A stretch of DNA of 64,000 nt from Streptomyces sp. NRRL F-5122. Lineage in GTDB: Bacteria; Actinomycetota; Actinomycetes; Streptomycetales; Streptomycetaceae. Both the position numbers and the translations under genes were made by a program. The DNA lies in NCBI RefSeq assembly GCF_001507435.1, contig NZ_LMWH01000278.1, positions 186,001 through 250,000 on the forward strand, given 5' to 3'. Numbering within the stretch: the first letter of the stretch is position 1; each line of letters begins with the position of its first letter. The notes beneath the pieces are model-generated. The model had not been told where the DNA came from. It saw nothing but the letters and a program-made list of their open reading frames with translations, and ran no database searches. Below, piece by piece: positions 54,134 to 63,581 of the stretch.

Positions 54134-55405
54134 ATGACCGGCACCACGGAGGCCCTCAGGGGGTCGGCTGCGGTCGACAATGCAGCACGGAGTGTCACGC
54201 GCCCGTTCTACGTATACGCCGTGCTCGCCAACACACTGTTCCAGCGCGGCGTATTCGTCCTCTTCCTTCAGCAGCGAGGCTTCTCCGCCGGACAAGTGGC
54301 CCTACTTCAGACACTGCTCTATCTGGTCAGCGGACTTGCGGAGTTGCCGACGGGAGTCATCGCCGACCGAATCGGCAGGCGTGCCAGCATCGTGATCGGC
54401 CAGATGCTGATAGCTGGATGTCTGCTCGGTCAGGTGGCGTTCTCCAACTACTGGGTGTTCCTGACGCTGTTCATCGGGCAGGGCGTGGGCATGGCATGTG
54501 TGTCCGGTTCGGACACCGCCCTGCTGTACGACCTGCTCGTGCGTCGTGGTGCAACGGCCAGCTACGTCAAGATCAAGTCCCGGTTCACCATGCTCGGGAC
54601 GGTCACCTCGGGAGCCGCAATCGTCCTCGGCGGCCAACTGCAGCGGATTTCCTGGGGAATCGTCTACGTCGGTTCGGCGACGTGCCTCGCCCTCGCCGTG
54701 GTGGTGCTGATGTCACGGGTGCCCGAGATCCGCGGCGCGGACGCGGTGGACGAGCAGGACGGAGCCGAGGAGGAGCACGGCGACGCCACAGCGTGGCGGG
54801 CGATGCTTCGGGTCGCCACGCCGGCGCTCGTGACGCTTGTCGTGGTGTCCGGATTGATGCATGCGACTTTGACGCCGTACATCATTTTTACGCAGAAGAC
54901 CCTCTCCGATCAGGGAGCGGGCACCGCATTGGTCAGCGCGGTCATTTCGGCGGGATTCTTCGCCGGCGGGCTCACTCCGCTGCTGTCGGAACGCGCGGAC
55001 CGGCGCATCGGGTATCGGGTCATCGTCCCGGTGTCTCTCCTGACGCTCGCAGCGGCACTCGGCCTGAGCGGCCTCGGCCTTGTCTGGGTCACCATCGCCG
55101 CGTTCCTGGCCCTGGTCGGAATTCCCGAGATCACCGCCGTGATCGTGGACAACGTCTTCAACGAGGCCGTGCCGTCGCGCCACCGGGCGAGCCTGCTGTC
55201 GATGATCGCATTCGTGGAATCGGCGCTCATCGGCACCGGCTATCTCGTCCTCGGCGCGCTCATGGACGGGCTGGGCTCCAGTGTGGGCATGGCCACCTAC
55301 GCCGCGGTCCCCCTGCTGGCATGTCTCCTGTGGCTCCCAGTGCTCTTCCGAGGGGCACGGGTGACCACCAAGATCGAGAAGCCCGTCGACCAAAAGGCAT
55401 CCTGA
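54134..55405 (+). CDS. MFS transporter (drug-efflux type)
   Basis: A 423-residue permease from ATG 54134 (AAGGAG eight bases upstream) with twelve helices. The A-loop motif between helices 2 and 3 is G-V-I-A-D-R-I-G-R-R, the classical D-R-x-G-R-R. A charged central loop (D-E-Q-D-G-A-E-E-E-H-G-D) separates the halves. The closest kin by pattern are small-molecule exporters of the macrolide/tetracycline-like group. It lies between two IS1380-like fragments in the same orientation, which suggests it was carried in by insertion-sequence activity. A hairpin follows at 55418-55454. Confidence 0.9.
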   Translation: MTGTTEALRGSAAVDNAARSVTRPFYVYAVLANTLFQRGVFVLFLQQRGFSAGQVALLQTLLYLVSGLAELPTGVIADRIGRRASIVIGQMLIAGCLLGQVAFSNYWVFLTLFIGQGVGMACVSGSDTALLYDLLVRRGATASYVKIKSRFTMLGTVTSGAAIVLGGQLQRISWGIVYVGSATCLALAVVVLMSRVPEIRGADAVDEQDGAEEEHGDATAWRAMLRVATPALVTLVVVSGLMHATLTPYIIFTQKTLSDQGAGTALVSAVISAGFFAGGLTPLLSERADRRIGYRVIVPVSLLTLAAALGLSGLGLVWVTIAAFLALVGIPEITAVIVDNVFNEAVPSRHRASLLSMIAFVESALIGTGYLVLGALMDGLGSSVGMATYAAVPLLACLLWLPVLFRGARVTTKIEKPVDQKAS

Positions 55406-55417
55406 AACAGACCATCT

Positions 55418-55454
55418 CGAGCAACGCCCTGCCCGACGGCAGGGGCATTGCTCG
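55418..55454 (+). terminator. Hairpin after the MFS gene
   Basis: CGAGCAA-C-GCCCTGCC and GGCAGGGGCA-TTGCTCG fold into a long stem with one small bulge and the loop CGAC. Confidence 0.75.
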
Positions 55455-55580
55455 TTGACATGTCGCTCCCAGTCGGCGACGGAGCTGTCATCGCGACGAT
55501 CAGCGTCAAACGGGATGGGAAGAATCGCCCCACTGCGGCAGCTGTTCAGCCTGGAGCCACCGCGTAACGGTCGGTCTCCG

Positions 55581-55930
55581 ACGGGTCCGCGGAGCTGTTC
55601 GCCGCGTTCGACGCCCCCGACCTGATCGCGCATACCGGGCTTGTCCCCACGATCCGGCTGGCCGAGCGGTGCGGCCGGCCCGCCCTGGCGGCCGAGAAGG
55701 TGAAACTCACCGGCGCGTAGAACGGTGCCGGGACGGCCGCCGACGCGAAGGCCCTGTCGATCGTGGGCGGGATGGTGGCCGCCGCGGACAGCATCGACGA
55801 TCTGGACGTGCTGCACCACGGCGGACTACCCCGCCTGTTCGGCGGCGTGCGCGCCCCGTCCACACTCGGCACCTTCCTACGTGCATTCACCTGGGGCATG
55901 TGTGTCAACTGGGGTCCCCCATGCGGGCGT
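55581..55930 (+). mobile_element. IS1380-like transposase fragment, copy 2
   Basis: The first about 115 codons of an IS1380-family transposase: A-P-D-L-I-A-H-T-G-L-V-P, I-R-L-A-E-R-C-G, A-D-A-K-A-L-S-I-V-G-G-M-V-A-A-A-D-S-I-D-D-L-D, G-V-R-A-P-S-T-L-G-T-F-L-R-A-F-T. A TAG at 55718-55720 interrupts the frame, and the DDE catalytic core is absent after about 55930. It is a dead remnant. Confidence 0.75.
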
Positions 55931-55997
55931 TCACCTGTCGACTGGGAATCCACGCTCACCACACTCCAGTCGACGCACTCTCGATACCCGACAGCTC

Positions 55998-56213
55998 CTA
56001 CGAGCGGTAGTTGTCGCTCATGGTCGGCGATGAGCCGTGCATCGTATTGGCGTTGTAAGACACGCGGTCGTTGTACGCCTGCACCCGCCGCGTTTGCTCG
56101 ATGAGGAGCCCATCGGCGTTCCGGGTGGTGCCGCTACCGCGGCGCACAAGCTTGACGATCAGGGTGACCGCCAGTGCCGCCATGAGTCCGAGCAGAACGC
56201 CGAGCTCGATCAT
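55998..56213 (-). CDS. Small single-helix membrane protein, unknown
   Basis: Seventy-one residues from ATG 56213 (GGGGGA a few bases upstream). It begins with a helix, I-E-L-G-V-L-L-G-L-M-A-A-L-A-V-T-L-I-V, followed by a basic stop-transfer K-L-V-R-R and a soluble Asn/Ser-rich tail. No family recognised. Its position at the edge of the IS607-like element could make it a passenger. Confidence 0.5.
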   Translation of the reverse strand: MIELGVLLGLMAALAVTLIVKLVRRGSGTTRNADGLLIEQTRRVQAYNDRVSYNANTMHGSSPTMSDNYRS

Positions 56214-56370
56214 GAAATCCCCCGTTTGCCGCTAATCCACTGAGTTCTCATGACACTGAGACCCGGTGGCGTCCCCGGTCAAGGGCCTTGCGGCTAGAAG
56301 CACGTCAGATGGGGTGGTCAGTGTTTGGATCGAGCCTATTAACGACCTTCTGCCTACTGATGCACCGTTC

Positions 56371-58014
56371 CTACGGGCTGAGCGGGAGTGGGTCGTGTTG
56401 CCAGGGCCCAGGCTCAGTCGAACGCCCCGAACGGTCTTGGGGGTTCTGGTCCACCGCGTTCCTGCCGTGTCCAGCACGCACGGATCGTGTCCGTGGTCCG
56501 GGTACACGGGGGCGGTGTTCCTCACGCCCTCGGGCACCCGATGTGGCCTGGGCGGTCCGATGCCCGCCGGCATCGCTCTGGTGCCGGCGGGGCGGTGCCG
56601 TCCGTCGCCGGATCGGGTGTCCGAGGGCGCGTCGTCCGATCGCCACGGCGGCAGCCTGGTGGCGAGTGGTCTTGCGTGTGGTCGTGGTGAGTGGTGCTTG
56701 CCAGTGTTCGGCGCCCCACCTGCTGGTGTAGGCGGGATCGACGGCGATCACACCGATGCCGGCCTCTGCGCACATCGACAGCAGTCGGGCGCGGAGTTTG
56801 CCTGTGGGGATGCCGGAGATGAGCTGCCGGAACCGCTTCTTGCGGCCGTGCTTCTCCCTGGTCTTGGAGTCGGTGAAGTCCAGGTCTTCGATCGCGATGG
56901 CCTGCACGCCCGTGGCCTTGGCCCAGTGCAGCAGGCGGGTGAGGGCGTGGCGTATCTGTGCGTCGCGGCGGGTGGCGGTGCCGGTGAGGTCGTAATCGAA
57001 GCGGCGCGGTTTGCCGACCGGGTTTCCGTGCTCGTCGAGTTGCCATGCGGCGAGGTGGTCGGCGTTCATGTCGACACCGATCACGCCGTCCGATCGCAGG
57101 GCGGCGAGGGGGATGACCGGCAGGTTCTTGCGAGTCCAGGACGCGTCCAGGTACCAGCGGCCTTTGGTCACGTCCAGATGGATGCGGTAGGCGACAGCCC
57201 GGTTGTCTACGATGCGGTCGCGCCACTCGTCGCCCCTGTGCGGGAAGCTCACCTTCGCGGTGAGGATGTACCGGCCGTGCCGGGCGTTTGCCAGGTGGGC
57301 GAGCGAGGCGGGCAGCTTGATGCTGATCTCGCCGCCCGGGGTGACGCGGATCGTTTCGTTGCCGAACCGCTTGCCGGACTCGCCGTCAGCGGTGAGGAAC
57401 CAGCGGGCAGCTTCCCACTCCTGGCGCCACCGGGCTTGTGTCTTGTGGGCGGCAGCCAGGTGGTGACGCTGCTTGAGCAGCCGACGGCCGCCCCGGGCGA
57501 CGGACAGCTTCCCGACCCGGTGCTCGCAACGAACGCGCTCGTACTCGCTCTCGAGGACCGCCAGGCGCCGCGACTTGTGGAACCACTCGTGGCGGGACCG
57601 GTATCCGCCTGGTGTGCCGCGGCTGCCCTTCTGCCCGACGGGAAGGGACAGGCGGTGCCGCAGCATACGGATACCCGCATCGAGCGATTGCAGGTGCGCT
57701 ACCTGAGCGCGGCGCGACAGGCCCCACTGGTCATGGGTCCTCGCCGTGATCGATCCGGCCCACCGGGACGACGACTGCGCGGTCAACTCCCGCTTGCGTT
57801 CGGCCCAGGTAGCGGTGGAGTGCTGCAGACCGTCACGGCACCTGCGAGCCAGGTCACGGGACGCAAGGCGGCCCATGTGCTCGCCCACCGCGCGCAGCAC
57901 CTTCTCGTCCTGGACCATAAGGCCCCCTAGCCGGTCACGGATGCTGACGCCGGACGGGCCGTCAGCGACGAACGGCCGGCCGATTTCCCGCAGCGGCTTG
58001 CGCTGCTCAGCCAT
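56371..58014 (-). mobile_element. tnpB: Intact TnpB-type nuclease of an IS607-like element
   Basis: A 547-residue protein from ATG 58014 (GGAGG ten bases upstream). The N-terminal 330 residues form the recognition region (S-S-S-R-W-A-G-S-I-T, F-L-T-A-D-G-E-S-G, G-R-W-Y-L-D-A-S-W). The RuvC nuclease follows: Asp in G-V-I-G-V-D-M-N-A-D-H (about 348), Glu in I-A-I-E-D-L-D-F (about 418), Asp in V-I-A-V-D-P-A-Y-T-S (about 471). The CxxC zinc finger of canonical TnpB is not present. The last about 70 residues are Arg/Pro-rich and low in complexity, where an overlapping guide RNA is often encoded in TnpB genes. It overlaps the recombinase gene by 88 bp. Confidence 0.85.
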
Positions 58015-58585
58015 GCTCGGCCCGCCTCCAACGCCTTACAGGCGCGGTTCCTCGCCGACCTACGGCCATACAGACGAGCACGGAACAAGGTCAGTATCTC
58101 AAGCATGTCGCGCACCAGGTCGTCTTCGACCTCGCCGTCATCCAGCACGACCAGGCGACGTCCGTGCGCGGACAGCGCGGCCCCGACCAACTCCACGTTC
58201 ATCCGCCCAAGCCCGTCCCTGTGCTCCACCACCACCGTGGTCACGTCTGGGTCGGCCAGCAGACGCTTCACCCTCGACCGACCGCCGCTCATAGCGGAGC
58301 CGATCTCCGACTCGACCCGCACCACTCGATGACCGGCCTGTGCCGCCCACTGCGCCAACCGGGCAACCTGCCGCTCGAGATCAGCCTTCCGGTCATCACA
58401 AGACACGCGGGCACACAGGCCGATACCACCGCGACCGCTATAGGTGCAGCGTTGGCCTCCACGTGCACGAGGATCGTGCGCGGCCCCACCCGCTCCGCCG
58501 GAACCGGCAACGTGCCCTCCCGGAACCAGCGATACGCAGTCTGCGGATGCACACCTTGCGCCCTCGCCCATTCCGTCAGATACAC
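57927..58585 (-). pseudogene. tnpA: IS607-type serine recombinase (TnpA) with a frameshift
   Basis: GTG 58585 begins a MerR-like DNA-binding domain: L-T-E-W-A-R-A-Q-G-V-H-P-Q-T-A-Y-R-W-F-R-E-G-T-L-P-V-P-A, up to V-E-A-N-A-A-P-I at about 58440. The catalytic domain continues in another frame: C-A-R-V-S-C-D-D-R-K-A-D-L-E-R-Q (catalytic Ser), V-V-V-E-H-R-D-G-L-G-R, G-R-R-L-V-V-L-D-D-G and D-L-V-R-D-M-L-E-I-L-T, R-L-Y-G-R-R-S-A-R-N-R-A. The two parts overlap at about 58425-58445, so one indel breaks an otherwise complete protein. It is the transposase partner of the tnpB gene next to it. Confidence 0.8.
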
Positions 58586-58928
58586 ACCCGGATCCTAACG
58601 CTCACTCAATCACGGTCATATTCACTTATACGACCTTAGAAGTGGATAATTGGATACCCCACTGCTGTGATCCTCTTGTGGTCGCCGAGTTTAGCGGGAC
58701 CCACTGACACACCTCCGCGTGGCACACACGCCGGCGCCCACAGTAGGAACAAGCATCCTGACCTCCTCCGAATGCTCTGCCCCACGGCCGGTCAGGCGAT
58801 AGAGTTCAGAGGTGCGTTGATCTTCCACGCGGCGGCCGTGCGCAGCCGCAGACGGTGCCGGGCGCTTCCCATCGCGGGAGCCGCCCCAGCTTTGCGTACC
58901 CGTCACCACCTCATCGGAGATCGACACA
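58586..58928. other. Intergenic region, no gene seen
   Basis: The first 80 bp (58590-58670) are clearly A/T-rich and include the recombinase promoter and probably the outer end of the IS607-like element. IS607 elements have no terminal inverted repeats, so the boundary cannot be set by eye. Confidence 0.4.
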
Positions 58929-59672
58929 GTGACTGCTCAGCAGCCTCTTGCCTACGATGCGTTTGTCCAACTCGCCGCTGCTGATTCAGCGGTCGTCGGC
59001 CCTGTCCTCAAAGGCTCCCGAGCCCACGACGGCATGACAACCCGGCACTCCGACCACGACCTGTACGTGGTTCTCGCCGACGGTGTGAGGACCGATCTCA
59101 CCCGCTTCGCGGGACACCGGACCCTCGAACTCGACCTCGTCATCGTCTCCCTCACCGAGTTCCGCGCAGCCGGGATGCCGGGTTTTGAACGCTACGCTCT
59201 CGCCCGTGCCCAGGTTGTGCTCGACCGGCTCGACGGAGGCATCGCCCGGATCCTGGCCGACAAGGCACGTCTGGGTGCCGATGAGGCATTCGAGGTCTCG
59301 AGCGGTTGGCTCGACGCCTACGCCAACTCCCTCTATCGCTCGGTCAAGAACCACCGGGACGGTCAGGCTCTGGCCGCTCTCCTCGACGCCGCCGAAAGTG
59401 TCCGGTGCTTGCTGGAGCTGCTCTTCGCTCTCGACCATCGACCACGCCCGTACAACAAGTACCTGGAGTGGGAGCTCGCCCGGCACCCACTACCGGGCAG
59501 GGACACCGACGTGCTTCTCCGTGCCGTGGAGCGGATCTCGGCATCAGGCGACGTCTTCCTGCAGCGGCACCTCTTCACCCTTGTGGAGGCGACAGTCCGA
59601 GAGGCCGGGCACGGCGAAGTACTGGACGCATGGGGCGACGACCTCTACCTCATGCGACCTCAGCGAGGGTGA
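58929..59672 (+). CDS. Nucleotidyltransferase-fold protein (MNT/DUF4037-like)
   Basis: A 247-residue protein from GTG 58929. The N-terminal nucleotidyltransferase signature is L-K-G-S-R-A-H-D-G-M-T-T-R-H-S-D-H-D-L-Y-V-V-L (G-S then D-x-D), with a third acid in L-E-L-D-L-V-I-V. A helical C-terminal domain (about 120-247) carries S-L-Y-R-S-V-K-N-H-R-D-G and Y-N-K-Y-L-E-W-E-L, as in kanamycin-nucleotidyltransferase-like and HEPN/MNT-type proteins. It could modify an aminoglycoside, a tRNA or a protein; the target cannot be read. Confidence 0.8.
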   Translation: MTAQQPLAYDAFVQLAAADSAVVGPVLKGSRAHDGMTTRHSDHDLYVVLADGVRTDLTRFAGHRTLELDLVIVSLTEFRAAGMPGFERYALARAQVVLDRLDGGIARILADKARLGADEAFEVSSGWLDAYANSLYRSVKNHRDGQALAALLDAAESVRCLLELLFALDHRPRPYNKYLEWELARHPLPGRDTDVLLRAVERISASGDVFLQRHLFTLVEATVREAGHGEVLDAWGDDLYLMRPQRG

Positions 59673-59906
59673 CCGGAATTGTTCCTACGGTTGTCGGACG
59701 TGCGGACCGTCCCAGCACGCTTCAGGGCTTCTCATTCGGATCTTGTCTGATGCGCGCGGATCCCCAGTCGTCCAAGGCACCGGAGAGGGATGACCGGCAA
59801 CGGGCGCCAGGGAGTTCCGAGGGAGGGACCCTGGAGTGCTGTCCTGCAGAAGCCAAGCCCGTTTTCCGATGGCCAGATCGCCGGTGACGTTTTTAGGGTC
59901 AGTGGA

Positions 59907-60128
59907 ATGACACACAACCTCGTGGATCCGGGGACGATCACGACTGAGATGGCCGTGCAGATTCGCACATGGCGAGTGCGTGAGGGCTTCAGCTGGCGCG
60001 CCGTGGCCCAGGCCGCGTCCGAACTCTGGGGTTCGGAATACGGCAGCAACCAGCTCTACGGCGAAGACCTTTGCGCCACCGCCGCGCGAGTGGTGGGTGA
60101 AAACCCCTACCAGGAACCCTGGAACTGA
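59907..60128 (+). CDS. Small uncharacterised protein with a helix-turn-helix-like core
   Basis: Seventy-three residues from ATG 59907. The middle W-R-V-R-E-G-F-S-W-R-A-V-A-Q-A-A-S-E-L-W looks like the first helices of a small DNA-binding domain, followed by G-S-N-Q-L-Y-G-E-D-L-C and an acidic end. No neighbours explain it. The composition and length fit small conserved actinobacterial proteins. The distance to the nucleotidyltransferase gene (235 bp) argues for an own promoter. Confidence 0.55.
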   Translation: MTHNLVDPGTITTEMAVQIRTWRVREGFSWRAVAQAASELWGSEYGSNQLYGEDLCATAARVVGENPYQEPWN

Positions 60129-60386
60129 CGCCCGTCAGCCCTCTTCCTGCGGATCAGCGGGTGGACGATGCGCGTCAGCGTCCGCTCAGTGCCGCGACGG
60201 AGGCGATGCGCAGGGACGGCGCCCACAGACTCCAGCCACTGCAGCCTGCGCCACTGCCGAGGCCGAGCGCGAAGCGGCGACTCCCTGGAACAACAGCGCA
60301 CCCGGCACTGTGCCCGTGCCCCGTGTCCTCATCAAGCTAGTTGCATCGTTCGCCGGGAGTCCCCTCGGCCCTTGCGAGGCAACGCC

Positions 60387-60872
60387 ATGGCTGTCAAGAT
60401 CACCGCCATGTCCGCCCCTAGAGCTTCCCGGCGTGCCGCCGGTACTCAAAACGTCACCGACGTGCTCCTTTCCTGGACCTTCATCAGACGCCGCTCGGTT
60501 GAGCAGGACGCCGCCGACCTGCTTCAGGGCCAGGTCTTCGAAGTTGCGGCGCTCAGCAAAACCATCGGCCGAACAGTCCTGCTGAACGTGGGCAAGGGTC
60601 GGCAGATTCAGCACCTCAAGATCGGCTCTCTGTTCGTCGCGCAGGGACAGCCGCTGGTTTGGCGGGAGCGTCGCACCAAGCAGGAGACGGTGCTCCACGG
60701 CCCGTTCACGCTCACGAAGCTGGACAAGAAGGTCCCCCTCAACGGCAGGCTCGCGTACTACGAGCTGACGACGGCGGACGGAAGCCACGAGGTTGCGCTG
60801 CCGAAGAAGGACGCCCCGATGGTCCTGATCGCGATCGGCCAGAAAGCCCTCGAGACGCCTGCCCCCAGTTGA
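60387..60872 (+). CDS. Uncharacterised protein
   Basis: About 161 residues from ATG 60387 (or the second ATG at 60408). The sequence looks like a mostly beta, OB- or SH3-like domain: V-F-E-V-A-A-L-S-K-T-I-G-R-T-V-L-L-N-V, I-G-S-L-F-V-A-Q-G-Q-P-L-V-W-R, T-L-T-K-L-D-K-K-V-P-L-N-G-R-L-A-Y-Y-E-L. No signal peptide or membrane segment. The family is unknown to me. Confidence 0.5.
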   Translation: MAVKITAMSAPRASRRAAGTQNVTDVLLSWTFIRRRSVEQDAADLLQGQVFEVAALSKTIGRTVLLNVGKGRQIQHLKIGSLFVAQGQPLVWRERRTKQETVLHGPFTLTKLDKKVPLNGRLAYYELTTADGSHEVALPKKDAPMVLIAIGQKALETPAPS

Positions 60873-61102
60873 GTCGGCCAGTCAACTCGGTTACCCCTGG
60901 CCGCGGCCTCGCAGAGCCTGAGCGAGGACTACCGCACGCAAGGAAGCAGGGCCGATGAACGCCATACCGACGAGGCAGGGGCGTTCGCTGCGGATGCCCC
61001 TTTTCGTGCATGCCCTGAACGGCACGTCGCAACGAAGCCTTCAGCGCCTCTGCCCTCTCCTTTGAGCAGTGTCCCCGGGCTCGCAAACGTCTCACCACAG
61101 AC

Positions 61103-62128
61103 TCACATTTGCGCCACGGGCATACCACTCAACACCTCACCGCCGACACGATCACCGGCGCGTTTGCCCGGTTCTCTCGCCGCTTGGATGGTGTGGACCA
61201 CATTGTGCAAGTCGTCGCCCCGCACGTACCGCTGCAACTGTCCCCGCAGGAAGTTCATGCTCATCCCGGGGAAAGCGCCGGTGAACGCCGCGACATGTGG
61301 TGTGATCAGCGCACCGGGCAAATTCCAGAGCGGATGGCCGGCGGGCAGGGGTTCCGGGTCCGTCACATCCATGGCGATGCGAAGCCGGCCCGTGCGTAGC
61401 TCATTGACTACGGCGCCGGTGTCCAGGAGTTCCCCGCGGGCGACGTTCACCACCAGGGCTCCGTCCTTCAGAAGCTTCACGCGTGTCAGCGCCGAACATG
61501 CATCGTGTGTGCTCGGTCAACGGTGCGCACAACACCACCGCGTCGACCGTGGGCAGCAGCTTCGGCAGTTCCATGACCCCGTGCACAAGACCGGTGGGAG
61601 CTGTGCGCCCGGTCCGTGCCACGAGCACCACCTCACACCGGAACACACTCAGCCGGTCCGCGACGGCCGCGCCCACGGCGCCGTGGCCGACGACCATGAC
61701 CCGCTTGCCGATCAGTGTGGATCGGTACTCGGGAAGCCACTGCCTCGCGCCCTGCCGGTGCACGAACTGGTCGACGCCACGGGACAGCGCGAGGAGAAGG
61801 GTGACGGCCAACTCGGCGGTGGCCTTACCATGAACCCCTCGGGCCGTCGCCAGCGTCGTGCCGGGCAGCATCAGATCCAGCGACGGCCTCATGTAGTCAT
61901 AGCCGGAGCTGAGCAGCTGGACGACTCCAGACGTCGCATACCCGCGAGCACGCGACCCAGGGCACGCTCTGCGCCCGGCACCGGTGGGCTCACCAGGAAG
62001 CGAACCTCCCCCGGGTCACCGGGCAGCGCGGTGGAACCGTCCCAGTAGCCGTAGGAAAGGGCGTCCGGTAGCCCGCGTATCTCCTCCTGGCGGTACGGGA
62101 GCCACACGGCCATGCCGTCCTGCATCAT
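61103..62128 (-). pseudogene. D-isomer-specific 2-hydroxyacid dehydrogenase with two frameshifts
   Basis: Three frames on one strand join to a whole enzyme. Part 1 from ATG 62128 (A-V-W-L-P-Y-R-Q-E-E-I) breaks at about 61925; part 2 has V-V-Q-L-L-S-S-G-Y-D-Y, the NAD loop M-V-V-G-H-G-A-V-G-A-A-V and L-C-A-P-L-T-E-H-T-R; part 3 from about 61470 has L-L-K-D-G-A-L-V-V-N-V-A-R-G-E-L-L (catalytic Arg), P-E-P-L-P and the final I-T-P-H-V-A-A-F-T (catalytic His). Each junction needs only one base. No other damage, so decay is recent or the two sites are read errors. Confidence 0.8.
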
Positions 62129-62310
62129 GCATCAACTTCTTCCGATTCCTGCCATGCTGAGCCGGCCGACGCCCAGTCGCCGCCGGCCGCCCAGGAGTCG
62201 TTCCACTGTCCACTGTCTTGTCCGTGCTTCGAAACACGCCGCCCCGCCGCGGTCGAACACCGTGCCCCCTCGGCCGTCGCCCTGCCGTGTTCAGTACGTG
62301 CACGCGTGCA

Positions 62311-62552
62311 TCACCCGCGCAGGATCAGGTGAAGCGCGTCCTTGAACGGTGTCAGTTTGGTGGCCTCCGGCGAGTTCACGCCGTCGAGCTCGGCGTTGGC
62401 GCCGCCGGACATCTCGACGACGTCATCGGTTGTCTCGCTGGCCTCGGCACTTCCCTCGTAGAGGCCGGTCAGGCCGTAGACGCCCGCGCCGGCCACGGCG
62501 GCCCGGCGGCAGTGCCGGCCGTGCCGAGGAAAGTCCGTCTGGAGTGCTTCAT
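62311..62552 (-). pseudogene. Frameshifted Tat-signal protein fragment (multicopper-oxidase-like N-terminus)
   Basis: ATG 62552 gives M-K-H-S-R-R-T-F-L-G-T-A-G, a twin-arginine signal, then runs into a stop. In another frame the expected continuation appears: A-V-A-G-A-G-V-Y-G-L-T-G-L-Y, then S-P-E-A-T-K-L-T-P-F-K-D-A-L before a stop at 62311. The T-P-F-x-D-x-L segment is what precedes the first cupredoxin domain in actinobacterial multicopper oxidases. The rest of the enzyme is missing. Family assignment is tentative. Confidence 0.45.
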
Positions 62553-62963
62553 AGTTGTTGTTCCCGTGATCAAGGTGGTTGTCATGTGTCACCGCCTCGG
62601 GTCAGGCACGTAGGACTTCAGGCCGATGTTCCTGTCGCGGCAAGGCGATTGAGCAACCTGAAGGGGACGGACCTGGCGGTGGTGGTCGCAGCCGCCGCGC
62701 CGTGGCGCACGGCACATGCGCGGCTTTCGCTGACGCTGACTGCGAAAATTGCAACCCGGCGTGGTTGACCGGCTCATTGCTACAGCGCGGCACTCGGATG
62801 GAATGCACGACTGAATGGATGTCGGCGATCACGGCTGGTGGGTGATCGGTACGTCAAGAGAGAGGCTTGAGGCCGAGACCCTCAGCTACATGTTCCGACT
62901 CTGTACGTGTTTCGTGAGTCGAACCGTTCTCGGTCCCGGCAAGTCCGGTCTTCGAGAGGACGG
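62553..62963. other. Intergenic region, no gene seen
   Basis: Open frames here are short and without protein character. Probably debris between a broken gene and the cupin gene. Confidence 0.35.
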
Positions 62964-63494
62964 CTACTTCTCGGGGTGCAGGATGTTCTCCAACTGCTCG
63001 AATACATCCATGAGTCGGGGAGTGAAGTGGTCGGTTTCGCAGTCGCCCAGTTGTTGGCCGAGGTGTGGGCGTTCGCAGCCCTTCAGGTTCGCTTCCCGCC
63101 GGCCACCGGGATTGAAGAGACAGGCCAGCTTGGCGGCGCGAGAGGTGCGATTCACGAATCGATGGCGCACACCGCGCGCCACATGGACCAGGTCGCCGGC
63201 GAGGACCGTGAAAGCCGTGTCGCCCTGGATCAACTCAAGCTCCCCCTCGAGCAGGCAGAAGGCCTGGTCATGGTGGGGCTGGACGTGCGCAGCGGGTCCT
63301 TCACCCGGCAGTACACCCACCACCACGAATCCCAGGCACTCGTCCGCGTAGATGTCTCCAGGCATCCAACTCGCCGAGGTTCCGCCGGCGGAGATGCCAT
63401 GCAGCGTCTGACGCGTACGACGGTCCTGTGACGCCGACAACAAGACGTACACCTCTCTCGGAAATCGGTGGTTCGCTGAGCGGGAATCGCTCAT
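62964..63494 (-). CDS. Cupin-domain protein
   Basis: A protein of about 176 residues; start taken at ATG 63494, though none of the candidate starts (63494, 63515) has a clear ribosome site. The cupin motifs are H-V-Q-P-H-H-D-Q-A-F-C-L-L-E-G-E-L-E-L (metal His and Glu) and D-L-V-H-V-A-R-G-V-R-H-R-F-V-N (second His). The C-terminal 40 residues are helical (R-L-M-D-V-F-E-Q-L-E-N-I). Enzyme or sensor role unknown. Confidence 0.7.
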   Translation of the reverse strand: MSDSRSANHRFPREVYVLLSASQDRRTRQTLHGISAGGTSASWMPGDIYADECLGFVVVGVLPGEGPAAHVQPHHDQAFCLLEGELELIQGDTAFTVLAGDLVHVARGVRHRFVNRTSRAAKLACLFNPGGRREANLKGCERPHLGQQLGDCETDHFTPRLMDVFEQLENILHPEK

Positions 63495-63581
63495 GCCCAC
63501 AGTGGCTCGGCTCATTAGAAATCTGCGCGCGTGCACAGACGGAACCGAGGTAGGAGACAGCGATGACGGCCTCTCAAGCAA

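Noticed and set aside
62815..62840. Short match to the D-H-G-W-W motif of the unknown protein at 53 kb
   Set aside because: The shared DNA is about 15 bases and the surrounding translation has nothing else in common.
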